From: Allohahella marinimesophila
Lineage (GTDB): Bacteria > Pseudomonadota > Gammaproteobacteria > Pseudomonadales > Oleiphilaceae
Direction: 5' to 3'
Assembly: GCF_039538005.1 (NCBI RefSeq)
Contig: NZ_BAABBO010000009.1
Coordinates: forward strand, 124,001 to 188,000
Length of the DNA: 64,000 nt
Shown in pieces: positions 1 through 9,108 of this stretch (position 1 is the first letter of the stretch; the number at the start of each line of letters is the position of its first letter). Position numbers and translations under genes: made by a program. The notes under the pieces are model-generated. The model was not told where the DNA came from. It made no database searches and saw only the letters and a list, made by a program, of their open reading frames with translations.

Positions 1-1061
1 TTGACCTTGAGCGAGGCCAGACTGCTCAGCAGAGTCTGTTCGCGCTGATCCTCATGCTCGACGAAGGCATCGAGTGATGTAATCAGTGAGTCGAGGTGGG
101 TTCTGACAGAAGCCTGAAGGTGGCTGAGACTGTCAGCCTCGGCCACGTCACTCTGAATTGTGGAGACCTGATCCTTGATCGCCTTGCGGAAACTCTGCTT
201 GCTACCAAGGGCTTCTTCCTGATGCTTGTGTGCCTCGGTGATGAACGCGTGAATACCCGAGAGCCGATCGTCCAGCGATCGCAGGAAAGTTTCGAAATCG
301 CGTTGACCCTTGCCGAGCGCGGCGATGACCAGCGCAGCAACTTCGTCGAGCAATAGCATGAGCTCACTATCGCTCGCGCCCGCAAGAATCTTCTCGCGCG
401 CTTTTTCCAGATCGCGCACTGCACTGTCAGGCAGGGTCATTGAAGACAACAGGTGAAGCAGGGTTTTCTGAACGTGCTCGCCAAAGGCCGATAGACCCGG
501 GGTGGAGGGCGTGGCATCAAGGTCGGTAGACAGCATGCCAGGCGGGAGACTATCGAAACTGCTGCCGCTTGCACTGCTCTTGCGAGTGATACTGGCTGGT
601 TTGGCTGAGACCGGTGCTGCCTGTTTTGTATCGGAGGACAGGCCGGCCAGGAGGCGGCCAAACAGGCTTGGTTTTCGGCTTCGGCGCTCTTCCACCGGCG
701 CGCCATCGGCCACTGGGGCAGCGTCACCTCCGGCCCGGCGCTCGACCAGTTGAGCCATTTCGCCCAACACTTCTATGCTGGCGTTGCGGGCTTCATCCAG
801 CTCCAGCACACGCTTTTCTATGCGTTCAAGCTGCTGGGTCAGTTGTCTTGGCGAGGTTCCAGTGGCGCGGAGGAGGCTGCGAAGCTCCTTGAGATCGGAA
901 TCGAGGGAGCGGTTCTGGCCCTCTGCAGCAAGGCTTACGCGTGTCACCAGCCGCTGCATGATGCTGATCATCTCCGAAGCCTTGCCTTCTTTTTCATCCC
1001 ACTGCGCAAGAAGTTCGTTGTACTTGTTCTTCCATTGGTTCTGGTCACTGCTCACGGGCAT
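1..1061 (-). CDS. Putative diguanylate cyclase, N-terminal part (runs off window)
   Basis: The minus strand is open from an ATG at 1061 (GGAAGA ribosome site just upstream) to the window edge, giving about 353 residues without a stop. The translation starts MPVSSDQNQWKNKYNELLAQ and is Glu/Leu/Arg-rich and helical. It contains phrases such as SLAAEG, a proline/serine linker near residues 110-170, then VIAALGKGQRDFETFLRSLD and a coiled-coil-like stretch. This layout matches the N-terminal half of a Pseudomonas-type GGDEF protein, whose catalytic domain would lie beyond the window. No GGDEF motif is visible here, so the enzymatic call rests on N-terminal resemblance only. It sits 130 bp downstream of the DUF484 gene, where xerC usually lies. 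Confidence 0.6.
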   Translation of the reverse strand, partial: MPVSSDQNQWKNKYNELLAQWDEKEGKASEMISIMQRLVTRVSLAAEGQNRSLDSDLKELRSLLRATGTSPRQLTQQLERIEKRVLELDEARNASIEVLGEMAQLVERRAGGDAAPVADGAPVEERRSRKPSLFGRLLAGLSSDTKQAAPVSAKPASITRKSSASGSSFDSLPPGMLSTDLDATPSTPGLSAFGEHVQKTLLHLLSSMTLPDSAVRDLEKAREKILAGASDSELMLLLDEVAALVIAALGKGQRDFETFLRSLDDRLSGIHAFITEAHKHQEEALGSKQSFRKAIKDQVSTIQSDVAEADSLSHLQASVRTHLDSLITSLDAFVEHEDQREQTLLSSLASLKV

Positions 1062-1191
1062 ACTCTTCCGTTTTATGATTGTTATTTCTGCCAGAAAACC
1101 AGCAGATTGCCTTGAGTATAGCAATAGGCAGAGCGCATGCGAGTCGGCTAATTGTGCAAATGGGAGCTGGCAGAAAAGGAGGACCGCAGCC

Positions 1192-2031
1192 TCAGGAGCT
1201 GCGGAGCGCCATCGATTCCTTGTAGAGTAAGGGTGGCAACAGTCTGGATAGCGTATCGGCTATATAGGTGAGGAACATCGACCCCATGGAGCTGTCGAAG
1301 TAATCTTCCTTGCGGCTACCAATACTGAGCACACCCAGTGGCGACTCGTATTGCAGCGGGATGACGGCGCAGGACCCGACGGCTTCAGAGGATACCGGGA
1401 AGAGGTATTCGCGCTGCTTTGCCGTGAGACGTCCAAAACTGACCCGCCCGACTGACAACATGTCTTCAAGGGCTTCGCCGGCGGCATTGGCCGTCGAGCG
1501 TTGTACATTGCTGGCGCGTGCACCGGAACGCGCTGAAGCGCCCTGAATGGCGTCGTCGAACACGATGAGGGAACAGAAGTCGACACGGAAGTCGCGCAGG
1601 AAACCGTCCTGAAGCACGACCAGAATCTCATCGAGTGTCCTGGCTTCGAGCAGGCTGGTCAGCAGACGCTTGGACTTGTTGAAAAGCTGGTCATTTTCCC
1701 TGGCCGTCTCGATAAGACTGTTGAGCTGTTGCTCATAGCTGTCCCGCTGAGCACGGAAAACAGCGACCTGCTTTTCGATGAGTGAAATCGCGGCACCTGA
1801 CTCATGCGGGAGCCTCAGCTCGGTCAACAGTGCTTCATGCTCGAGAAAGAAGTCTGGGTTGGCCCGCAGATAGGCTGCCACTTCGATGGCCGATGGTGCT
1901 CGGGGCTTTGTTTCGCTGCCGCGCTTGACGGCGCCGGATGCATGCAGGCTGCCTTCGGCGGCAGTACCTGACTCACCAGCGTTCTTGGCAGACTTGCCAG
2001 AGCTACTCAGCCTGGCGGACGATTCAGTCAT
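1192..2031 (-). CDS. DUF484 family protein (GAF-like)
   Basis: A 279-residue cytoplasmic protein. After a low-complexity Ser/Ala N-terminus it has the DUF484 signature region around residues 45-75 (AAYLRANPDFFLEHEALLTE), a coiled coil near 90-130 and a GAF-like domain to the end (GSCAVIPLQYESPLGVLSIG). In Pseudomonas and relatives this gene lies between dapF and xerC. The dapF side is preserved here, with a 47-bp gap, and the xerC side is not. The molecular role of DUF484 is not established; the GAF fold suggests ligand sensing. Family assignment is firm, function unknown. Confidence 0.88.
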   Translation of the reverse strand: MTESSARLSSSGKSAKNAGESGTAAEGSLHASGAVKRGSETKPRAPSAIEVAAYLRANPDFFLEHEALLTELRLPHESGAAISLIEKQVAVFRAQRDSYEQQLNSLIETARENDQLFNKSKRLLTSLLEARTLDEILVVLQDGFLRDFRVDFCSLIVFDDAIQGASARSGARASNVQRSTANAAGEALEDMLSVGRVSFGRLTAKQREYLFPVSSEAVGSCAVIPLQYESPLGVLSIGSRKEDYFDSSMGSMFLTYIADTLSRLLPPLLYKESMALRSS

Positions 2032-2078
2032 AGCTTTACCATAATTGTTTTGAGTTGCCGGCCCTGCCGGATTGGCGT

Positions 2079-2909
2079 CTACAGATCGATAACGCCTTCG
2101 AACACGTGGGTGGCCGGACCAGTCATATAGACATTGGCGCCCTCACCCGCCCAACTCAGATGAAGGCTGCCGCCCGGTAGCTTGATTTCAGCTTCAGGAC
2201 CCAGCAAACCTTTCAGCCGACCATATACATGGGCGGCGCAGGCACCGGTTCCACAGGCGAGCGTTTCTCCGACCCCGCGTTCATACACCCTGAGTTTAGC
2301 GAACTTTGCGTGAACCACCTGCAAAAAGCCTGCATTTACCCGCTGTGGAAAGTCCTGATGGGCTTCAATCCGACGCCCGACCTGCCTCACCGGAAACAGG
2401 TTGATATCGTCTACAAGCATGATTGCATGAGGATTTCCCATGGATACGGCGCCTATTTCAAAGCTGTCTTCACCGTCTCTGATAATATAATCCACAGCCT
2501 GTTTTTCAGCCTTGAACGGGATTTTTACAGGCTCGAGTATGGGCACACCCATATCCACCCGGACCATGCCCGAGGGCTCTACATGGAGATGAATGATGCC
2601 GTTCCGGGTTTCGACAGCGATACGGCTCTTGATCGTGAGTCCCTTGTCCCTGACGAACTTGGCAAAGCAGCGTGCACCGTTACCGCACTGTTCGACTTCG
2701 GAGCCGTCGGCGTTGAAGATTCGGTACTTGAAGTCGATATCGGGTTGCTGAGGCGGCTCGACCAACAAGAGCTGGTTGAAGCCTATGCCGAACTGCCGGC
2801 TTGCAAAGCGTCTGATGATCGCCGGCGTCAGCTCAATGGCCTGACTGATGCCATCGAGCACCATAAAGTCATTGCCGAGACCGTGCATTTTGCTGAATGG
2901 CAGTTTCAT
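2079..2909 (-). CDS. dapF: Diaminopimelate epimerase
   Basis: Interconverts LL- and meso-diaminopimelate, the next-to-last step to lysine and a source of the peptidoglycan cross-linking residue. The 276-residue product has the usual length. The two catalytic cysteines are visible at about residue 75 (EVEQCGNGARCF) and about residue 219 (GETLACGTGACAA). The N-terminus MKLPFSKMHGLGNDFMVLDG is typical. Its ATG overlaps the lysA stop by four bases, so the two genes are probably translationally coupled. It is cytoplasmic and needs no cofactor. Confidence 0.97.
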   Translation of the reverse strand: MKLPFSKMHGLGNDFMVLDGISQAIELTPAIIRRFASRQFGIGFNQLLLVEPPQQPDIDFKYRIFNADGSEVEQCGNGARCFAKFVRDKGLTIKSRIAVETRNGIIHLHVEPSGMVRVDMGVPILEPVKIPFKAEKQAVDYIIRDGEDSFEIGAVSMGNPHAIMLVDDINLFPVRQVGRRIEAHQDFPQRVNAGFLQVVHAKFAKLRVYERGVGETLACGTGACAAHVYGRLKGLLGPEAEIKLPGGSLHLSWAGEGANVYMTGPATHVFEGVIDL

Positions 2910-4204
2910 CCCAGGGTGACCTGCTCTGGCAGCACCTGCTCGCCAGCGAAAAGATCTGCAATCTTCTCACGCTGTCGCACCACGAAATGCTGACTGCCAG
3001 AGACCATGATCTCGGGCGCCCGCGCACGTGTGTTGTAATTGGACGACATCACGAAACCATAGGCCCCGGCTGAGCGCACCGCGAGAAGGTCGCCATGAGC
3101 CAGACTGAGCCGGCGTTGCTTGCCAAGAAAGTCGCCTGATTCACAAACTGGTCCAACAATGTCGAACTCGGCTTCTCGACGGCCTGCTTCGGCAGCATCG
3201 ACTATGGGCTCAGTGACCGGAATGATCTGCTGATGCGCGTTGTACAGGCTCGGCCGAATCAGATCATTCATGGCGGCATCGACCAAAGCGAAATGGCGTC
3301 CCTGATTCTCCTTGAGGTACTCGACCCGCGTGACGAGAATGCCGGCATTCGCTGCAATCGACCGACCCGGCTCCAGCAGCAGCTTCAGACCAGTACCCTG
3401 AAGCCGCTTCACGATGGCCGCTGCATAGTCTCGCGGATGTGGTGGCGTTTCCGTGGTGTACTGCACACCCAGGCCGCCGCCAAGATCGATATGGGTCAGC
3501 GAAATGCCCTGAGCGGCCAGTTCATCGATCATGGCCAACACTTTTTCCAGGGCATCCAGGAAGGGCGCCGTCTGGGTGATCTGCGAACCGATATGGCAGT
3601 CGATACCCGTGACCTCCAGCGCAGAATGATCGGCCGCGAAACGATACATGGCCCGCGCATCATCAAAACTGACGCCGAACTTGTTTTCCTTCAGACCCGT
3701 CGAGATATAGGGGTGAGTGCCGGCATCCACGTCCGGATTCACCCGCACGGACACGCGTGCAGTCTTGTTCATGCTGCTAGCCACATCGGCCAGAGCGCGA
3801 AGCTCGGCAAAGGATTCCACATTGAAACAGTAGACGCCTATCTCAAGTGCCCTGCGCATCTCGTGAGGCTGCTTGCCAACGCCTGAAAACACCATTCTGT
3901 CGGCCTGACCACCGGCGGCCAGCACGCGCTCGAGCTCACCGATGGAGACGATATCGAATCCAATTCCAAGGCGCGCCATCACGTTCAGTACGGCCAGGTT
4001 TGAATTCGCCTTTACGGCGTAGCAGATCATACCGGGATAATCACCGAGCGCCGCCAGATAGGCTTTGACGTGGCGGGTCAGGGTAGCCGCTGAGTAGATG
4101 TAACAGGGCGTGCCATGGGCCTTCGCCAGCTCAGCCACATTGCAGTCTTCGGCAAACAGCGTGCGCCGGCCATCGGCATCGGTGCGGTATTCAAAATGAT
4201 CCAT
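2906..4204 (-). CDS. lysA: Diaminopimelate decarboxylase
   Basis: PLP-dependent enzyme converting meso-diaminopimelate to L-lysine. The 432-residue protein carries the Schiff-base lysine at about residue 65 (CYAVKANSNLAVL), the HIGSQ motif, a glycine-rich phosphate-binding loop (IDLGGGLGV), the EPGRS motif and the C-terminal active-site segment PVCESGDFLGK. It is a fold-type III alanine-racemase-like barrel plus beta domain. It follows lptM by two bases and overlaps dapF, forming the operon lptM-lysA-dapF. Confidence 0.97.
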   Translation of the reverse strand: MDHFEYRTDADGRRTLFAEDCNVAELAKAHGTPCYIYSAATLTRHVKAYLAALGDYPGMICYAVKANSNLAVLNVMARLGIGFDIVSIGELERVLAAGGQADRMVFSGVGKQPHEMRRALEIGVYCFNVESFAELRALADVASSMNKTARVSVRVNPDVDAGTHPYISTGLKENKFGVSFDDARAMYRFAADHSALEVTGIDCHIGSQITQTAPFLDALEKVLAMIDELAAQGISLTHIDLGGGLGVQYTTETPPHPRDYAAAIVKRLQGTGLKLLLEPGRSIAANAGILVTRVEYLKENQGRHFALVDAAMNDLIRPSLYNAHQQIIPVTEPIVDAAEAGRREAEFDIVGPVCESGDFLGKQRRLSLAHGDLLAVRSAGAYGFVMSSNYNTRARAPEIMVSGSQHFVVRQREKIADLFAGEQVLPEQVTLG

Positions 4205-4206
4205 AG

Positions 4207-4431
4207 TCAGCTGCTCACATGCAGGATTTGAACTGGAGAGGAAGACGACACGGTCCCCGATGCCAACGCGGAGTCACGCGGCGGAAGTTCCAGCGGACCT
4301 TTCTGCCCACAGGACAGGAGTAGCAAGCTGGCGCTGAAAATAACGACAAGTGTGGATGACAAGGCAAAGGTCCAGTGTGTGGTTGAAAACTTGAATGAGA
4401 CGGCCCTGGCCGCCCTCAAAAGAGTATACAT
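4207..4431 (-). CDS. lptM: Small outer-membrane lipoprotein LptM (YifL/LppL type)
   Basis: A 74-residue lipoprotein. A hydrophobic signal segment ends in the lipobox LLSC at about residue 41, followed by GQKGPLELPP, the hallmark of the YifL/LppL family found upstream of lysA. In E. coli the homologue LptM assists oxidative maturation of the LPS translocon protein LptD; that role is transferred by family. The stretch before the hydrophobic segment is long (about 20 residues), so translation may start further in than the start given. It is two bases upstream of lysA. Confidence 0.85.
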   Translation of the reverse strand: MYTLLRAARAVSFKFSTTHWTFALSSTLVVIFSASLLLLSCGQKGPLELPPRDSALASGTVSSSSPVQILHVSS

Positions 4432-4480
4432 TCAGAGCAGGGAGATCAAAACGTCCAGCCGTACGCGCTCGTCCGGAACA

Positions 4481-7357
4481 TCAGAGAGAGGCCGTGGCAT
4501 TTCGCCACAGACCACGCTCGACCCAGTCGCGGCACCTGAGGTAGTCCGCCAGCTCACGCCCAATCCGGTCGCCCGAAGCGTCGACTGGCAGGCTGAGATC
4601 CGTGATCGTGAAAGGTCGCAGGGTCGAGCCGACCGCCGCCTCCCCTCTCACGCCACTGGAAAGATACCGGGCCAGCTCAGCGATACTGCCATCAAGGCCA
4701 GTCTTGTGCGCGAATTCCATATGCTCACAATACAGATCAAATCCCAGGATGCAGCCATTCAGAGTGAAACTGTCCAGCCCGCGATCCGCCGGATCGAGCA
4801 CGTGGGCCACGATCCGGATTTCAGTCAGCTCCCCCTCCCAGGTCTGGTGTTCCAGAGAGACTGGACTTGTGCGGCGCGTCGTTTCCCGGGCGAGCTGCTG
4901 CGCATTCTGTGTTTCGTCTCGCGCAGAAACTGTGAGGCCACGCCTGACCGGTAGGTCACCTACGATGAAGCAGTTGATCTGAGAGACAGCACCCTGCGGA
5001 ACGACGCCAATCTGCATCTGCAGTTTATCGAGCGCGTTGCGGATGAAAGTCAGCAGGCCGTTGCTGCAGCGCCTGCCCGTCGAGTCACCGATCCAGCTGC
5101 TGCCCCACGCGGTTTCACCGCTGCAGAGCGTGCCGAAGGCATCGAAAACCCAATAGCCCGCCCTGTTGGCCTGCGAGTAGTCGAAGCAGATTTGGATGGC
5201 TTCCGCCTCATTGAGCGGGGCAACCGCCTTGAGCGTATGTTTGCCGAGCGCGTAGTCGTCGATGACAAGTTTCATGAAGCGGGCACGTGGACGCCCGAGC
5301 GCCTGGATCAGTGCAGCGGCATCATCGAGCGCCAGCAATTTCACCTCAGCATTGTTGCCCGCTGAATTGGTGTCGCGCTCCAGCAGGAAGCGCCGCTTGT
5401 CCTGTTCGATCACGTATCGATCCCAGGACGTAGAGAGCAGTTGACGACACAGCTGCCCGACCCTTTGTGAGAGCGCCAGTGCCCTGCTGTGACAGAAGCA
5501 GACCACCACCGGCAGCGTCGAGTTTTTTGAAGCCAACAGGAACCGCAGACACTGCATGAGCGTATCGCCGCTCTCGAAGCGCAGCACGGAGACTTCGTTC
5601 CAGCTGTTGCTGATCAATAGGTCCACGCTGCTCACAAGACCGACACGCTCTTCGGAAAACGATAGCGGATCGGTCCGGTTGGACACCTTGCTCAGACCCT
5701 TTTCTGTCAGTCTGGCCAGTGGATCGACACCAACATTGAGAAAGATAATGGTTTTGCGCAAAGTCGCGGGCTCAAGATAAGAGGCCTGTGGCGCCGCAGG
5801 CATATCGCTCGCAGTGAAGCCGATTTCGCTATTGAGTGTCTGAATGAGCTGCTGCAATTCTGCCAGCGATATGGCGTGGTAGGCGTGGAACTGCGCAGCT
5901 TGCTCAGCATCACGTCTGTCGTCGACGACCATGCGCACACTGGTATGGGGACGGAGCTGACCGTTGAGATGACACCAGGCCAGCAGCTCGATCAGACTTT
6001 CCGACTCACGCAGCAGCTGGTGCTCAGCGTTTTTGACTTCCCACTGCGCACCACCCTCGTTGATGACCAGCTCGAAGGTGAGCTGCTGCTCGCTCAGGTC
6101 AGAGTTGATACCTGAGTTGATGAGTTCGAGCTTGCCAGCCTTGCGCTGGAATTGGGCATACAGCTTGCGACCCAGCAGATGCACGTCTCTTGCGCTAATG
6201 GCAGCTGTCGCCTGACGGCTTCGCGCCAGGGAGGACAGAAAACGATAACTGGCAGTGAGAGCCTGCACCAGTCGCCGCTGCTCGACGACGACTTCGTTGG
6301 TTTTCCATTGATCATGACGATCGAGATAGCGAAGGAAATCAGCAGACCAGCCAAAACCATCAACGGTTTGCTGAAGCAGGCGAGCCTTCCAGTCTGCCCG
6401 GGCGCTACCGGCACGCCTCGACAACCTGGTCCCTGCCTTCAGATAAAAACTCTGACGGACGAGCGCCAGCCGCTCGCTCATGTTCAGATGTGTAAGGCAT
6501 CGCTCAAGATACCAGTAGAGCATGAGGTAGGGGTCGAGTTGATCTGCTGCCACTTCATCACGGTAAATCTGCGCCTTGAAGCTGACACACAACGGCATGG
6601 TCGAGACTTCAGGCGCATCCAGCAGCTCGCTGCGCCGTGCATAACACTCCATGAGCGAGAGCTTCAGCAAAGACTTGTATGGCGAGTCGATACTCTTGTA
6701 AAGCTGCCAAAGCCCAGCGCCGATGAATTCGTTCTCAGGCACCTCGCGGCAGCCACCGAAATCGACGTAGTCGCCACTGCGAATAAAGCGCTTTTCAGCG
6801 AGAAGGCGTGCGGTGGCGTCGTAGGATTTCTCGCAGTCTGGCGGTATCAGCCACCACAGCGGCCAGGCACCTGCCAGGTAGACGCAGGTACGGTAGAACT
6901 CATCGAGCAACACATAATGCTGGGCTGTTCCGGAATCTTCACTGTCAGCCTGACGCTGCTGGGCCTGCTTGCGAAAGCGTGCGGCATTCATGGGGAAGAA
7001 ATGAAGGTCGATGCCGAGCTCGGCCGCCGCAGCCGACACAGCCTTCGCCTTGGCATCCAGAGCAGAGATCGCTTCGACAGTGAGGCCATTGCGATAGACC
7101 AGCCAGACATCGATATCACTTGAGCTGCTTTGCGCCAGTGTACCGGGGCTGCCCATGATATAGAGACCAATCACATCTGGTCGGGTCAGTTTATCGGCGG
7201 GCTGATGCTGAAAACTGCGCGACAAGCGTTGTAACTGTTTGAGCCGCGGCTTATCGATGCTGAAATTGACGATGCCGCAGGGCGCTGAGCGGGTCGTAAA
7301 GCCCGGCAGAAGGGGATGGTTGACATGAAACAGCACAGGCAGAACGCTGAGAAACAC
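4481..7357 (-). CDS. cyaA: Class I adenylate cyclase
   Basis: Makes cAMP from ATP. The protein is about 958 residues from the first canonical start, a GTG at 7357. The nucleotidyltransferase motif GSPGTLAQSSSSDIDVW near residues 69-85 and the preceding FHVNHPLLPGF are family hallmarks. The catalytic half is N-terminal; the C-terminal half is the regulatory region. The GTG is probably not the real start: the same frame upstream encodes family-like sequence (GVDRKELKILRERFLTLSE), yet holds no ATG, GTG or TTG back to an in-frame stop at 7630. A good AAGGAG at 7447-7442 precedes an ATC at 7435 and a CTG at 7432. Either a rare start codon is used or a frame error exists. Confidence 0.93.
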   Translation of the reverse strand: MFLSVLPVLFHVNHPLLPGFTTRSAPCGIVNFSIDKPRLKQLQRLSRSFQHQPADKLTRPDVIGLYIMGSPGTLAQSSSSDIDVWLVYRNGLTVEAISALDAKAKAVSAAAAELGIDLHFFPMNAARFRKQAQQRQADSEDSGTAQHYVLLDEFYRTCVYLAGAWPLWWLIPPDCEKSYDATARLLAEKRFIRSGDYVDFGGCREVPENEFIGAGLWQLYKSIDSPYKSLLKLSLMECYARRSELLDAPEVSTMPLCVSFKAQIYRDEVAADQLDPYLMLYWYLERCLTHLNMSERLALVRQSFYLKAGTRLSRRAGSARADWKARLLQQTVDGFGWSADFLRYLDRHDQWKTNEVVVEQRRLVQALTASYRFLSSLARSRQATAAISARDVHLLGRKLYAQFQRKAGKLELINSGINSDLSEQQLTFELVINEGGAQWEVKNAEHQLLRESESLIELLAWCHLNGQLRPHTSVRMVVDDRRDAEQAAQFHAYHAISLAELQQLIQTLNSEIGFTASDMPAAPQASYLEPATLRKTIIFLNVGVDPLARLTEKGLSKVSNRTDPLSFSEERVGLVSSVDLLISNSWNEVSVLRFESGDTLMQCLRFLLASKNSTLPVVVCFCHSRALALSQRVGQLCRQLLSTSWDRYVIEQDKRRFLLERDTNSAGNNAEVKLLALDDAAALIQALGRPRARFMKLVIDDYALGKHTLKAVAPLNEAEAIQICFDYSQANRAGYWVFDAFGTLCSGETAWGSSWIGDSTGRRCSNGLLTFIRNALDKLQMQIGVVPQGAVSQINCFIVGDLPVRRGLTVSARDETQNAQQLARETTRRTSPVSLEHQTWEGELTEIRIVAHVLDPADRGLDSFTLNGCILGFDLYCEHMEFAHKTGLDGSIAELARYLSSGVRGEAAVGSTLRPFTITDLSLPVDASGDRIGRELADYLRCRDWVERGLWRNATASL

Positions 7358-7497
7358 CGACTGCCGGTCGTTGTATTGTTCGAGTATGCGCTCGAAACGC
7401 GTTTCAGAGAGCGTGAGAAAACGCTCCCGCAGGATCTTCAGCTCCTTGCGATCGACGCCGGTCCTATAGTCCGGTGCCAGCGGCCGAGAGCGACCTT

Positions 7498-8967
7498 TCA
7501 GGAGCGCGCTCCCACCCTGCGTTCTTCGACCCAGGCGAGGGTGGCCTTTGCAGCCTCCGCTACCCGAACGGGCGCCGTGCCACCGGGGAGACTGCGCGCA
7601 TTGACCGAGCCTTCCAGCGTCAGTACTTCACTGACGTCGGCAGTTATGGATGGGTGAAAGGCCTGTAATTGTTCAAGTGGCAGATCTGACAGATCACCAC
7701 CGTGTTCGACGCACCAGCCAACGGCCTTGCCGACGACTTCATGCGCATCCCTGAAAGGCAAGCCCTTGCCGACGAGGTAATCAGCGAGGTCGGTTGCGGT
7801 GGCAAAACCACGTGCCACTGCCTGGCGCATGGCCGGTGGATTGACCGTCACTGCCGCCATCATGTCGCGGAAAGCCGTGAGTGAATTGCGAACGGTATCG
7901 ACCGTATCGAACAGTGGCTCCTTGTCTTCCTGGTTATCCTTGTTGTAAGCCAATGGCTGCGACTTCATCAGTGTCAGGACCGACATCAGATGACCGTAGA
8001 CCCGCCCTGTCTTGCCGCGGAGCAGTTCCGGCACGTCGGGGTTCTTCTTCTGAGGCATGATCGACGAACCGGTACAGAACTTGTCTGGCAAATTGATAAA
8101 GCCGAACTGCGCAGATGTCCAGAGGATCAGTTCTTCTGAAAAGCGCGACATGTGCATCATCAACACGCTGGCAAAGCTGCAGAACTCAATGATGAAGTCG
8201 CGGTCGCTGACCGCATCCAGCGAGTTCGCCGACATCGTCTCGAAGCCGAGTTCGCTCATGGTCATCTGACGATCGAGCGGATACGGTGTGCCGGCGAGTG
8301 CGGCCGAGCCAAGCGGCATGCTGTTGCAGCGGGCACGGCTGTCGATGAGACGGCCATAGTCACGTTTGAGCATCTCGGCCCAGGCCAGCATATGGTGGCC
8401 AAATGTCACTGGCTGCGCCGTCTGCAGATGCGTGAAACCGGGCATGATGGTGGCGTGTTCACGGTCCGCCAGCTGGCCCAGAACGGCTATCGTCTCAAGC
8501 AGCTGGCTGGCGATGGCGTCGATTTCGTCACGAAGAAACAGGCGGATGTCGGTTGCCACCTGATCGTTTCTCGAACGGCCGGTGTGTAGCTTCTTGCCAG
8601 CAGCACCAATCAACTGGGTCAGGCGTGACTCGATGTTCATGTGCACATCTTCGAGCGCGATTGACCACTGGAATTCGCCCCGCTCGATTTCAGCACTGAT
8701 CTGACTCAGCCCACCGACGATGGCCTGGTAGTCCTCGTCGGTGATGATTGACTGCGCAGCCAGCATCTTTGCATGCGCAAGCGATCCCTGGATGTCATAG
8801 CTGGCCAGGCGCTGGTCGAAAGTCACGGATGCGGTGAAGGCCTGAACGAAGGCATCGGTCGCTTCAGTGAAACGTCCACCCCAGAGGGCTGGATTGGACG
8901 GTGCGGCGTTGGAAGCCCCTGCTTCAGCAGGTGCGGACTGGGTCGACTGGTCTTTCGGATCGGCCAT
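7498..8967 (-). CDS. argH: Argininosuccinate lyase
   Basis: Last step of arginine synthesis: cleaves argininosuccinate to arginine and fumarate. The 489-residue product has the fumarase/aspartase superfamily signature GSSIMPQKKNP, with the catalytic serine loop, plus TGRSRNDQVATD and LHTGRS. About 25 low-complexity residues precede the conserved LWGGRFTEATDAFV, so a later start is possible although no other is clearly better. In Pseudomonas argH is also divergent from algZ-algR, as here. Confidence 0.96.
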   Translation of the reverse strand: MADPKDQSTQSAPAEAGASNAAPSNPALWGGRFTEATDAFVQAFTASVTFDQRLASYDIQGSLAHAKMLAAQSIITDEDYQAIVGGLSQISAEIERGEFQWSIALEDVHMNIESRLTQLIGAAGKKLHTGRSRNDQVATDIRLFLRDEIDAIASQLLETIAVLGQLADREHATIMPGFTHLQTAQPVTFGHHMLAWAEMLKRDYGRLIDSRARCNSMPLGSAALAGTPYPLDRQMTMSELGFETMSANSLDAVSDRDFIIEFCSFASVLMMHMSRFSEELILWTSAQFGFINLPDKFCTGSSIMPQKKNPDVPELLRGKTGRVYGHLMSVLTLMKSQPLAYNKDNQEDKEPLFDTVDTVRNSLTAFRDMMAAVTVNPPAMRQAVARGFATATDLADYLVGKGLPFRDAHEVVGKAVGWCVEHGGDLSDLPLEQLQAFHPSITADVSEVLTLEGSVNARSLPGGTAPVRVAEAAKATLAWVEERRVGARS

Positions 8968-9108
8968 GGCTATGTGTTGTCTCTCTTGGTCGCGGGAAAA
9001 GTCGCGTGATAATGAAACGCCGGGGGCCAGTTGTCTTGCGAGCGGTGGCAGGGCGAGGAGTTCTTCTGACTGCTATTCTGTTGAGTATACCAAAGAGGGC
9101 ACGATGGC

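Noticed and set aside
2229..2993. A 254-residue plus-strand frame over dapF
   Set aside because: Antisense to catalytic motifs of dapF, no independent evidence.
6152..7123. A 323-residue open frame antisense to cyaA
   Set aside because: Shadow of the cyaA coding frame; composition and motifs do not resemble a real protein.
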